A stretch of DNA of 64,000 nt from Isoetes taiwanensis. Its lineage: Eukaryota; Streptophyta; Lycopodiopsida; Isoetales; Isoetaceae. A program made the translations under genes and the position numbers. Position 1 is the first letter of the stretch, and each line of letters opens with the position of its first letter. The DNA lies in NCBI GenBank assembly GCA_021234155.1, contig JAJEKV010000012.1, positions 10,322,448 through 10,386,447 on the forward strand. The letters are read 5' to 3'. The notes beneath the pieces are model-generated. The model saw only the letters and a program-made list of their open reading frames with translations, ran no database searches and was not told where the DNA came from. This document shows, piece by piece, positions 23,750-35,244 of this stretch.

Positions 23750-24521
23750 GACACATACCGCATTTTTCCCTCGATAAAAAATACTCTTCCAATTTCAGTG
23801 AGGCATCGAGCTTGGATTTTTGGATGCAATATGAGCAATAAAAACCTAAATATATAAACATACAATGAAGTATATAAACAGAGAAAACAAAATATAAAAA
23901 CCACAAAAGATTCATTTAAATGGAGTGTACCTCGTTTGTGCATGCATCAGCAAGATGCATCTGTTGCTTCGATATACCCAGATCATTTGTGTTTAGGTTT
24001 CGTACTGGAAAAAAAAAGGGCACTTGAGCTGAGCATTGTGAAGATCGTGACAACCCCAACAGAACAATGTAAATAATAGAACCCTCTTTTGGATTGTTTG
24101 AATCTTACAGGAGCATATGCCTTCTCTGAATTGCTTCCAAGGAAGTGGAAATAGGACCTAGAAAAGGGATGCAAAAACTAATTTACCTGAAGCTCCAGCC
24201 GGTTGGAAACTCTAGCCTTCTCTTATCTGGACTCCAACAACAGAGCCCATCTGTAAGCAATGCCAGAACTATAGAAGAAACGTTGTTTGCAACGAACCCG
24301 ATGCCGCTGCTGTTGTCGCTGCCTGTTGCCATGAAATAGAAGGCGATGGCGGCATCCCAGATATTTGGAAGGAGCAAACACATAGTGCAGAATAAAATAT
24401 AAGAGGGACACCCGATGAAGCCAGATTGAAGACGAATCACAGTGTTCTACCACGTGGTGCGAGGGCCTGATGTGCTGCCGGATGAAGCTGCTCCAGCCTG
24501 CTTCCGCCATTTTGAAGCAGT
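23750..24521. other. Sequence between the duplicated segment and the CACTA-like element
   Basis: A minus-strand frame of 85 codons (24183-24440) has a hydrophobic stretch but no recognisable family. The region ends in AGT, the 3-bp target duplication of the next element. Confidence 0.4.
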
Positions 24522-26458
24522 CACAAGGCCCCCAAAAAATAATCGCTATCAATTTTTTACAATGATTTTTGCATACAACCACTATGATAAGTTAATATTA
24601 CTTTGTGGGTTAATATGTTGAATAAGCACTACTAGTTACACGATGTGGTTCTCATATATATTTTGTTTTGCTAGTTTATTATCATAGTCTACCATGATGG
24701 TTCTTTATGGTAGTTTGGTTATTTGGTTTAGTGCCATGTTTTAGGTATGGGAGCCATAAACCACTATTGATTGGTTTTGAGTTGTTTGTGCTCCCTAAAG
24801 TGGTTTGCTTATGAAGTTGTCCACTCTTTTTAATATGAACCATACAAGAAAATGTTTGCATTTCACATTACAAAATATTAGCTAACTGCTAGTGGTTTTG
24901 TCACCAAGATAGTAATGGCTTCTGCCTTTTAACTTATTTTGTATGGAGAGAAAAGCAACGTGGTATTGGTTTATTAAATATAGTAGGACATGCTCAAGAT
25001 AAAAATTATTGCTGCTTTGTTTGATTCAATGGTAATGGTTTGTACAATATATTAATAAATGTTTAGTGAACGTCCCATTCTTATTGTATAGTAGAGAGAC
25101 TCTATAAGTTATGTATATAAAACTATATTCAAACATCCCTGATATGTGTTCATAAAGTAACATGGAATATTTAACAAAAGTAATGTGGAATATTTAACAA
25201 CCTTGTGAACAATCTATAAGGTAAGGGCCAGGATTTGAACCTTAGTATTTCCAATTCTTCCCAAAGACTAGCAATTCTTACAGTCTGACATTTTAGATGG
25301 AGAAAGCAGGATAATTTCCAACTGATATTTTGGGCTATTGCTATAACAACTCAGCTGATATTTTGACCTGCTGCTCAACAAAATCAGGCAACTGTTGTAT
25401 GCAGATCTTTCAATAAGCCCATCCTTCTTTGCACAATTGTCTTGCAATCCCTTGCAGTATGTAAAGATTAGCACCATGCATTCATGAGGCATTTTGCCTG
25501 CCTTTTTGGTGATAAATCCAGATCCATTTTTTATTGCCTGCCAAAACACAGATCCAGCCTAAATTAATATCCTATTGACACATTTCTAGGAAAGGACATT
25601 TCTTCTCAATACTAACAACAAATAACAGTTTCATCATGCAGTAGAGAAGATGTATGCTACTATAGAGGAATGCAAAATTTAAACCATCAAGTGTACCCAT
25701 ACTATAAAAAGCGTCTTGCACAGATGCCAAGAATGAATAATGTCATATGGATGGTGATTACACCTTCAAGGACAGATTCTCAAGAGACAGGAAGCATTAC
25801 TTAGGCAAGGCGTACCTTCAATAGTTTTGCGTGGAGTCCAGATACCAAAATCAACATTCTTTCAAAAACAATTCTCTCCTTCCCTTTGCTGCATATTTTT
25901 CCATTACAATAAAAAAAACATCTTCATAGTTCCATAACGCTAGAAAAGGAATGTAAATGAACGTAAAGTATAAATAGACATTAACTAGTCACTTTCAACA
26001 CATAGAACCCTGAACAACAGAATATTTATCAAAATGCCCACAAAAATAACTATTAGTTCTCATTATATAATACATTGCATATTCGTACCTGCATTATCCA
26101 TAGTAAGTTTAGCTCCTTCATTCTTCTAAAACATGATGATCCATGTCCTAAATTTGAATGCCTTTTTCCATATCTGCTTTCATAATAAATGCTACAATTT
26201 ACGTCAAAAATACTGGTCAAACAGAAAGATGAAAAAGAATGATGATTTTTATCACCTGGTCTGCCATCACAAGATGTATCAGATTGATTAATCCAGCGAT
26301 TTGATAAGGCGTATGCACTCAAATGATTTAAAACAAAGAGACAATTAGAGCACTGACTAAACTTCTTTTCGAATTCAAAATCCTCTGATTCAGCCTGCAC
26401 TCACTTTTGACATATTCGTTTTTGCATCAATGCCAGTCAACTTCCAGATAAGATTTAA

Positions 26459-26940
26459 TGGTGTTGTATAGAACATAAATAATGCAGCAAAGAGCTAATG
26501 GAAAACAAAAATCACCTGTGGATGTGGTTTTCCAATTAGGGCCATGTTCTTTCTTTAATCAAATTCCAGATGTCTTCAGAAAGCTACGCACTGATTTTGA
26601 TCCACTGGGTTAAGCTCTCATGGCCGAAAATCCATCTCCTACATTGTTTCCTGCAAGCTTCACCACTAAATACGATGGGAATCTGCGGTTCACTGCACTC
26701 GATCCCAAATGCATTATTTAGAAGTGTTGCATAGAACATAAAATAATGCAGCAAAATGAAATGGAAAATCACCTTCGGATGTTGTTTTAGAATAATGCCG
26801 TGTTTCTTTCTTCAATCAAATCGCAGATGCTTTCAGAAAACTAGACAGTCTGATTTACTAGAATAAGCTCTTGTGGCCGAGAATCACACTGCTTCCAAAT
26901 CAGCGGTTCATTGCACTGCATTCTACCCAAATCCATCTGA
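26459..26940 (-). repeat. Tandem duplication of about 260 bp (exon-like)
   Basis: Copies at about 26459-26715 and 26722-26940 share blocks such as AATGCAGCAAA, the GGATGT(G/T)(G/T)TTT region and CTTTCAGAAA-type sequence. On the minus strand each copy could encode a related short peptide (CSEPQIP... against CNEPLIW...) followed by LSE(D/S)I(W/C)(N/D)LI, but stops interrupt both. It may be a duplicated fragment of a captured gene. Family not recognised. Confidence 0.55.
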
Positions 26941-27085
26941 AGCTTTGCCGCCTCTTTGCACTCAAAACGCCTACCCTAATCTGACGCTCTTGAATCGCCG
27001 CTTTTAACTTTGACGTTTTTGCTTATTTTTGTATAAAATATGAAATATGACTCTTCTTTATTTATTCAATGGGAGAGTTTTTCCG

Positions 27086-28356
27086 CCTACGTAAAAACCG
27101 GTTAGGAGCCACTCTGCCCCATCGTCCACTTATATCGTGCCATGTGGCACTTTTTGGCCCTGTTTCAAAACCAGGAAGCTTGAGAGACTCTGCGTTCCGG
27201 CGATGCACTTCTGTAACCAGAATTTACCATAAATTTTAGGCACTTCGAAGCTTTCTACTTGCATTCCAGGCCATTCCGAGCTGCAGAGTGTCTCCTAACC
27301 GATTTCCACGTTATAGGGAAGCCCATTTAGTGGGCTTTCTGTTTGTCAACAACGGTGCCGCGCGCCTCATTTTTACAGAAAGCCCACTAAATGGGCTTTC
27401 CTATATAATGCGTAAAAAAACGATTAGAAACATTACGCCCTGTTCCTCCAATCGCAACATGCCACGTGGCAATTTTTAACCCGTGAATGTCGCGGACATT
27501 TCTTGGCTCGCAGCGAAGAACTTCCCGGCTCCTGTTCTGACAAATTTACTCCACGATTGGGCTTACACCGCTATTCCGACCATTTTACCCAAAGATTGAA
27601 GTTTTATCCCCGCATTGAAGTTTTATCCTACATTCCAAAGATTTTTACAGCCGGGCAGAATATTTCTAACTGTCTTCCACGTTACAAGAATGGCTCTTTA
27701 CATGCCATTCCCCGGCGTAGTCATCAGACTCTCGGCAAGGCGTCGCCTTGTTTCCATGCCAGGAATGGCATGTAAAGAGCCATTCCTGTATACGTAAAAA
27801 CCACTTAATTGACATTCAGCCTTGAAGTCCAATCCTATTGCGCCACGTGGCTACTTTCTTTCACGGCATGTCTCAAAGATCTCTGCGATGTTCATATGCA
27901 GTTCTATTCCGGCGATTTACCTCACGTTCCTCTCTTTTACTTGCATTCCGACACCTTTACCTCACATTCTGCTATTTTTACCTCACATTCAACTCTGTTT
28001 ACTTGCATTCCGGCTGCGCTGAATGGCAATTTAGTGGTCTCCACGTTACATAAATGGCTCTTTACATGCCATTCCTGTATACGTAAAAACAGGCAGGGTA
28101 GGCGCGATTGTGCCGAGTCCGCCAGTGATGGGTTGACATGTGGCACATCTTCTTTTCAAAAATGTTGGATGCATCCAGCTTTTTACCGTGCATTCTTTCG
28201 TTCAACACAATTTTCGCCCCTACCCTATTTTCACATTGCACGAACTACACCCCGGTCTAAATTCTGGGACGTCAACATCGCCTCCATGCTGCTGCGCATC
28301 GGCACTGTTCCCACCCCGAAATTTAGATTGGGGTGTAGTTCCTGTATGCAAAAACC
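27086..28356. repeat. Chain of hairpin cassettes with conserved boxes and variable arms
   Basis: Five copies of a box like CCTGTATACGTAAAAACC (27086, 27400, 27784, 28073, 28341) are each, except the last, followed 50-60 bases later by a near-palindrome GCCACGTGGC or variant (27137, 27461, 27842, 28135). Then come short CATTCC-rich repeats and a second box TCCACGTTA (27305, 27676, 28040; only loosely conserved near 28231). Between the second box and the next first box sit inverted-repeat arms: 27317-27341 with 27376-27401; 27688-27711 with 27762-27785 (24-bp perfect stem); a single palindromic arm at 28051-28073; and 28242-28263 with 28320-28341 (22 bp, two mismatches). The sequences flanking each first and second box are also inverted repeats of each other. 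It could be tandemly inserted MITE-like elements or a small-RNA hairpin array. Confidence 0.7.
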
Positions 28357-29505
28357 TAAACCTATTTCTGGAGCTCTTTTCTGAGTTATTCGTATTTCAA
28401 ATTTTTTGCAGGCAGCTTTATCGAATTGCTATAGCAAAGTATGTGTGCCCAACACAACCCTATTGCTTATCTAGAAGTGGTTAGCCATGCTCCGATGCTA
28501 AAACATGGCACATGGATTTCAAGATGCCATTAACTTAGGAGTTCAGATGAGGAAAGCTAATTCCAAGGTCATGTCTCTTTAGGTTTGTGTGTTATTTTGT
28601 TATATCACTCAGCATTGTTTCTAACATGCAATCCTGCATTATTTGCAATAGAATGTTATTTCAAATGACCTTTGGAGCAAAAGGAGAACAATTTGAGTTT
28701 ATGGAGCATGAGATTAGCAAGCTTCCAAATCTGTATTGCTAGAAATTGCATTTATTAATCAAAACATTATGGCACCGAAACAATATTGTTGTATCTTGCA
28801 ATGTGAGACAATAAGGATATTGTTAAGTCCCTATATTCTTTTTCTTTGTGGGATTAGTAGTGGAAGAATTACATATATGAAGCAGATAATGATTGCAAAG
28901 GGTAAGCATATGGATTGTCTAATGGATTATAAGATGTTGATTCTCATATGACAATCTAAAGTCGTATTTCACAATTTGGAATAATCATCAGATGTCCAAT
29001 TTAGGTTAGATTATCTATTCCTAATGACACATAAGAACAAAATAATGCACATAACTATATGACTACACCTCATAACTCAATCACGATTTCTTATAACCAA
29101 CTAAAAAACGAAGGCACTACCGAGATCCAATATGCACACCACCGTACCATAGATTTATTGTCTTCATAAATCACTGCCAATAAGAATTGTGGGCATAATA
29201 AAACTAACCCCTACAAGATGCACAATTTACACAATGGTTGTAACAAACTACTAGTAGTTTTAAAAGACCAGTATAGTATCAATACAACCATCTCATTAGT
29301 CACAAGTAGTTTTGACAAACCACTATAGCCTTGATAACCATTATTGATAACCATATCACAAACCACTATTATTGCAATAAACCATTACGGAGTGTGGTTT
29401 TCTTCTATCAAATAAATTCATGCATAAAAAACCACATACACCATGGTTTTTACATTATTTAATACTAGTTAAATGTAATAGTTCCTTTTTAGGGGCCTTG
29501 TGAGT

Positions 29506-29923
29506 GGTCAAAACAATAAAATGCAGCCCTTAATTAGTCGTCACGCATAACGCCAAACATGGCACAAACATCAACCCAAAAAATTTACCTCAAGCTCTCC
29601 GGGATCCAAGGCACAGTTCTGATTATCCCTCTAAACCCTAAGACGGAATGGAGCAAAAACCTGCCTTTAAAAAATCTTAAAGAAAGAATGAGCCCAAACA
29701 ACTTACGTGATACTAATGCAAGAAATAAGTAAATACTCAGGCTTCTCCAGAGGATTTAGGTGTTACCTGCTCCAGCAATCAACGATGGATTGGAGAAAAC
29801 ACTATATGATGGAAACAACGGATCCACGGACTGCACCCTAAACCGTCTCCAAGCTCCAAGCCGCTTATTTTCTAACAGCATTGAACCCAGTCAGCCCATC
29901 TTCAAAGCGAGATCCACCGCCGA
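29506..29923. other. Short spacer between two CACTA-type elements
   Basis: No gene is recognised. It ends CGA directly before a CACTA terminus at 29924. Confidence 0.45.
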
Positions 29924-30425
29924 CACTACAAAACCAAAGCCCTGTTACGACGTCTATTACGACGTCCAGACGTCGTTTCCACGTCGATGATCGACGTCAA
30001 AACGTCGATAAACGACGCCTATTTCGACGTCGGACCGTCGATAAACGACATTTATGCGTCGCTATACAGCTGTAGCAACCGGCGTCTTTAAGCGGCGACA
30101 TGGCGCCGTTCAACGTCGTTAGCATTACCGTGGGTCGCCCACGCCGCACCGCCTTCTGAGTGAGTGGCCAGCGCCGGGCCCGGGCGTGGCGATGATTCGC
30201 AACGTCGTTCAACGGCGACAAAGTACACGTCATCATGTCAGATCCGGCGTGGCGTTGCCAGAGCGTAATCGACGCGTGGGTCGCCAGCGTGTGAAACGTC
30301 GTTCAACGGCGTTGCCGGGCGTGGTTGTCACCGTCTGGCGGGCCCGGCGCCACGCGCAGAACGTCGTTCAGCGATCTTTGGCGACATGGCGACCCGCAGC
30401 ATAACGCGTCGTTCAACGGCGATTA
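29924..30425 (-). mobile_element. CACTA element terminus with subterminal repeats
   Basis: The sequence CACTACAAAACCAAAGCCC begins at 29924 and is the canonical CACTA end. It is followed at once by about 490 bp dense in CGTCGTT, AACGTCG and ACGACG motifs in both orientations, often as CGTCGTTCAACGGCG, the pattern of transposase-binding subterminal arrays. The opposite end (TTGTAGTG) was not found in the window. Coding remnants to the right read on the minus strand, so this is probably the 3' end of an element extending rightwards. Confidence 0.75.
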
Positions 30426-31100
30426 AGGAATTTTGATAAAAAAAAAAATATTTATTTAATATTATTCAATATGATTTAACGGACAGTTAATATTCATATT
30501 CAAAATTAACAAATATTTAATATAAATAAATATTTAGTAATATTTATTAATATTAATATTATCAATAATATTAATAGTATTAATAAATATTAAATATGAA
30601 CAAAATAAATCGAGAATAAATATTTAAAAATTTAAAAATTCGAAAAATAGAAACAAATATTGATTAAATTATATTAATGGTAGATAAGCATTATTGTTTA
30701 ATATGTAATTAAATGTTTAATAAATCTAAGAATAAAAAAATAGAATCGAGCATAAAATTAACATAACAAAAAAATCACAAATAATAAGAACAAAGCATAA
30801 AAATTTAAATTGAATTCAATTAATATATTTCACAATGTAATTTGCACATTACAAAATATATTAAGTCTTTAGTTGTTGCTCTCTTCTTCTTCTTCTTCAT
30901 TGGCTTCGCTCTTCATTTACGCATTATATTGTATCGCAACAATTAGTTCATTGTAGTCACAAATAATTATCTAATGAATGATACACACTTCATCCCCCTT
31001 TCACGCCAGCGATTGGCGACGCTGATGGTCGCATGACCGCCTTTGTTTGAAGGCCCTTTCGCGTTCATCTTTAGCAGGGGCGACCAGCAAATGACGCCTA
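30426..31100. other. AT-rich linker inside the CACTA block
   Basis: Very AT-rich, with runs of ATATTTAATA-type sequence and no open frame of note. It separates the subterminal repeats from the first coding remnants. Confidence 0.5.
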
Positions 31101-31125
31101 TTGAGAATGAGCACCAAAACTAATG

Positions 31126-32266
31126 TTAGTGTTCAACTCGAGAACCTACATTATAAACCAAATTTATACTTACAAATAGCTTATCCAGAAAGCCATAACC
31201 GCCAGACCCAGTCTTATTGGCACTATGGCTGCCACTTGCTTCGTCGTACCTCGCGTCCAGCGCTGCCTTTGTTCTAGCTTCCCCTTTCTTTGATAATATG
31301 TTGGCCTTCAAACACTACAATGCAATACAAGGACTTAGTCCACATGGCATCACCTAATTATACGACTCATGGGAGAGATGATGTACTTGAAATGCCTCAT
31401 TAGTCAACCAGATAGGCTGTGCCACTTCCTCTATCGGGACTCCTGTAGCTTTGGCAAGAGCTTTCAGCTGCTTCTTCTGATTACCTCTGCAAAATATAAA
31501 TAAAATATGAGTACAATGAGGTTATAATGAAGAACGAAAAGAGCCTAATACGGTGGATTTAACATGTTTACCCCCGCTTTGAACAAACCTCCCTCCATGA
31601 GATCTCTCGACTTGAGCTCGGGATATTTACGCTTCTAAAAGCTCCTTGATCCTCTCTTTTTCCTCATCATAGGCTCCCCGAGTTCCATTCACCCTTGTGG
31701 ACGTTATGGCAAACGCTATTTGTGACATTATTAGCCATCTTCCAAAAATTGTCGCCATCTGCAGTGCTGTGGCGCGGCAACTTCTTGCTACTACACTCAA
31801 CATACGACTAACATATGAATATGTGTTAGTGAACAAAAAAGGGCATAATTCAAGATGAACTCACTCATATTGAAAGAGATGCCTTCGTGGAGGTGGTGCG
31901 GGTGGTGCACGATCTTTAATGAGCTTGAAGAGGAATTGCGTCCACTCCGACGTAAACGACGGTCGGCGCTCCTTCGTGGGGGTTCATTCTCCTCGTGCTC
32001 GGGAACGGGCCCAAGATTGAATTCTGAAGGAGTGTATGAGCTATGACGTGGAGGGTCATGGGCGCCAGACCTCCGCCTACTTTGTTCAACGGACTGGCGG
32101 CGCAATCTCCATTTTCGGGCGACATCCCGAATTGCAAGGCATTCCACCTATCTTCGGGGTTATCGCCTCGTTGATATCTCTGAAAGTTCCCCGCTCTTCG
32201 TCTTCTGGCTGGATGCGAGGTCCTTTTTCCGTCTCTTCGGTGGTGGTGAGAAGAAGATCCGCCCAT
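31126..32266 (-). pseudogene. Possible TNP1-type (plant transposase family) remnant of the CACTA element
   Basis: Minus-strand frames at 31916-32266, 31627-31836, about 31385-31490 and 31126-31311 look like pieces of one protein. The segment reading VAQPIWLTNEAFQ, then KANILSKKGEAR and SGSHSANKTGSGGYGF, recalls the W...W..E.F...N...R....HT.GS.SF pattern of the plant transposase family found as the second CACTA gene. An Arg-rich region precedes it. Frames shift between pieces and there are stops, so it is decayed or spliced in ways I cannot resolve. The family call is tentative. Confidence 0.35.
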
Positions 32267-32839
32267 AACCCGCGACGGCGAACATTATGCATAGGAAAAG
32301 AAGGATGCAACCGCATTTACACGCTACATTTAAAAACATTAGAACGTTAAAAATAAATGGTTAACTTACATTTTATCCTAGAAAAAATCCATACCAAATC
32401 CACACAATGGTGGAGGTGGCGGTGGTGGCGAAGCTAAACCCGAAGCGACCAACCGCCTCTTAAAGGCCTTTGCGAGGTTTAGGGTCTGTCAATAAGGCTA
32501 CCAAGCCCGCGAGAAGTAAAGTTGTGAACAATAGATATGCCATCGTGCCGCATCCCATGGTTCTTTGGACATGTGCAAAAACTTGCAAGTTATTTATATG
32601 GAGTGCGATGAATAACATAGTAGGAAAGCAACAAATGTTAGCAACATGGGAAGTTCATTACAAAACATTGGGATTTGAATAATTAAAAGTGTCTTTATAT
32701 ATTTGGTTATTAGACAATTAAAAAATTTAATACTCTTAAACATGGCAAGATATACAATATTGTATTCATTATTTGAGTTGTGACAACAACAATTTTGACA
32801 TCTCCAAGGCATCCATGCACTTCATGTGTAGTCTTTGTC

Positions 32840-34264
32840 TCACAACCATGGTAGAAGATATTCCAACACTTTGTAAGGCTTCAACAACCCGAAGCTTTGG
32901 GTCGTGATGAGAATACGTCTTCGCGTAGGCACATCATTCTGTTTTTGCTCCTCCAACTTGTCAAGGCGTCGTTGGTACATATGGGTTGGATTAATCCATT
33001 GGGCATTGTTGTTATTATTAAACCACTCCATTCGTCGTGATAGCTTGCACGAAATCCGAAGCATCTCATAAATATATCCCAATGCATAGACATCATGAAT
33101 TTCGTGTCCCCATACACGATCATCATCCTTTGATTTCTCAAACACGTTTCCTCTAACCATGGATATTTTGCTTGTCCATCCAGAAAGTAAGTACCGACAC
33201 TTCAACAAGGGACGACGCTCTTTGGCGTAAAATGAATTGCATTGTCCCAATCACCAATGGCCACCCACACATTTTGGTACTCATCATCAAAATGTAATTT
33301 GACTCTCTTGCAATTAAGCTTTGTGTGAGTGAAGTGGCCTTTGTGGATCTCAACGACACCTTCTCGCTGGGGCAAGAGCTATCTACGGAACATACCGATA
33401 TACAACTCGCATTTTGCTCCTAAGTTCAGCCTATGTGTTTTTGTCGGTTCTTCTTGGCGCTCTAGCAATTGCATTTGACCATCTTCTAAAACGTGACAAG
33501 TTATTAGGTAAATAGTCAAACAAGTGTGCAAGTGTCTCTCCATTCATGAAAGGTAGAATCACCATTGGCCCTATGGTATCCCCACTAGAGCTAGCAACTT
33601 CATATGCAAGTCCAATGGATGTAGCCAAAGCGGGATGATCACGGGCTCTTGAAGCGTATGTATCTTTGAGCCATCTCATGCGTCTCGCCCCTATCTTTGC
33701 CCTTGAAAACCCATCCCTTTGTATAGCTCATCATCTTGGAAGTGTTGTGTTCCGTTGATCTTGATTTGATACGTGCGATGTGTTGGTTTCTCCTCAATAA
33801 AGGCGTGATCACATCCACGGCCTCTACGGGCATGGGATCAACAAAGATTGATGTGTTCATGTGATTCTCCAAAGAAAAGTGGGCCTTGCTAGGCCCCTGC
33901 TCCACTAGAGCTTCCCCCCGATGCAAAGCATTTTTAATTACCCAACCGACGTGCATTGAGATCCGCAATGATGTTCTTGTGATCCAAATGTCGCTTCTTT
34001 GAGGAATTCCATGAAGCTACCCATTCCTTGACACGAGCCTCGGCATTTGAACTTTTAAGTCGCGACCGAATGCTTCAAACATGTCTTCGGGTTCATCCAT
34101 GGGGTTTCCAATCATTGGCTTTACATGTGTGTCAAGGAGAGAAGTCAACATTTCTTCTTGACTGGCCATTTTGTGCTAACTCAAATTGGCACTTCCTTTT
34201 CACATGTCGACAAAATGGTCGACACGTTGACCGGCTTTGCATCTCCCGTCGGGACTTTCGTTAG
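32840..34264 (-). pseudogene. Unidentified multi-exon or frameshifted coding remnant in the CACTA block
   Basis: Minus-strand frames at 33639-33968, 33431-33679, 33153-33359 and 32840-33250 follow each other in shifting frames and look protein-like (for example DPMPVEAVDVITPLL, GPMVILPFMNGETLAHLF and DVYALGYIYEMLRISCKL). An upstream start near 34190 reads EEMLTSLLDTHVKPMIGNPMD. I do not recognise the family. From position it could be a CACTA accessory gene. Confidence 0.35.
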
Positions 34265-34644
34265 CACATATCTCATTTATGACCATGCGCCTAATCTCAC
34301 TAATCATTAGTGTCTTCACGGTCGGGGCCATACCTACAAACCAATTTAGATTCATTAATCTTGCTTTGTGACTTTTTTTTTCAAACCTTCATTATGAATC
34401 TTTACCTACTTTCTTAAGAGTTAGTTTCCCTTTAATTTTTTTTTTTTAAAACCAACTATTTAAATTTTTCTTACTCTTAACCACTCCACATCAGTGTTTG
34501 TTTGACATCCCTAACATCTTTAAAAAACAACATTCTTAACTAGAAACCCGAAAATCAATAATGCAATTTTTTTCAAAAACCCTGCCCTTGTCCAATCCCG
34601 TAAAGATTTCTATTTATTGATATATTAATAAAAAAAATAAACAA

Positions 34645-34985
34645 GAGTAGGCGGTGAGCTTGGACCCGGAACACCTAGTCTTCTCCACTCAAGGCGGAGC
34701 CGACCATGCCCTTGTCCAAGTCTCCCCAAATTTTTCTAAACTAAATACATTAATCAATAAAATTACAAGAGTAAACGGTGAGCTTGGACCCGGAACACCT
34801 AGTCTTCTCCACTCAAGGCGGAGCCGACCATGCCCTTGTCCAAGTCTCCCCAATTTTTCTAAACTAAATACATTAATCAATAAAATTACAAGAGTAAACG
34901 GTGAGCTTGGACCCGAACACCTAGTCTTCTCCACTCAATGAGCCGACCATGCCCTTGTCCAAGTCTCCCCAAGTTTTTTTTTAAC
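34645..34985. repeat. Three tandem copies of a roughly 117-bp repeat
   Basis: Each copy carries GTGAGCTTGGACCCG(G), then ACACCTAGTCTTCTCCACT, then GCCGACCATGCCCTTGTCC and AAACTAAATACATTAATCAA. The copies start at about 34645, 34770 and 34890 and differ by small indels. A diverged pair of the same unit lies at 58520-58720. Confidence 0.85.
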
Positions 34986-35244
34986 CTAAATAAAACATTA
35001 AAATTTTATTCTCCTACTCAAACTCAAATTCTTACCTAGAATGTCTTCGAGCTGCGAAAATCGATTTCCAAGAGCGACGCATTTTGTTATTAGTGTACAT
35101 GCAAAAAAATAAAGGCATTCAATAATTAGAAAACTTACATAAATAAAGAAATAAATAAAAAAAAACCCCCTTTTAAGCCTGATTTACATCAGACATTTAA
35201 GACCTCTAAGTCCATTTGGACATAAAAGCTATAAGTTAGATTCC

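Larger units (their letters stand above)
24522..29502. mobile_element. CACTA-like DNA transposon, non-autonomous, 4981 bp
   Basis: The ends are inverted: the left end starts CACAAGGCCCCCAAAAAA and the right end, on the other strand, starts CACAAGGCCCCTAAAAAG. Both sides are flanked by AGT (24519-24521 and 29503-29505). CAC termini with a 3-bp target duplication are typical of the CACTA superfamily. Subterminal regions (24560-24800 and 29220-29450) are full of AACCACTAT and GTGGTTT motifs in opposing orientation, as in CACTA elements. No TNP1 or TNP2 similarity is seen inside. The interior instead holds a 260-bp tandem duplication and a hairpin cassette array. Orientation is undetermined. Confidence 0.8.

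Noticed and set aside
25228-25250. Box-B-like motif (minus strand GGTTCAAATCC) as a tRNA gene
   Set aside because: No box A at the right distance and no cloverleaf. A similar lone motif at about 44952 (GGTTCGAGT) was rejected for the same reason.
27086-28356. CRISPR-like reading of the repeat-and-variable-arm array
   Set aside because: The DNA is plant nuclear, the units are 270-385 bp with inverted arms, and there are no cas genes. CRISPR is not a sensible label.
31313-31320. CACTACAA as a second CACTA terminus
   Set aside because: It is not followed by subterminal repeats and lies inside a coding remnant; eight bases can occur by chance.
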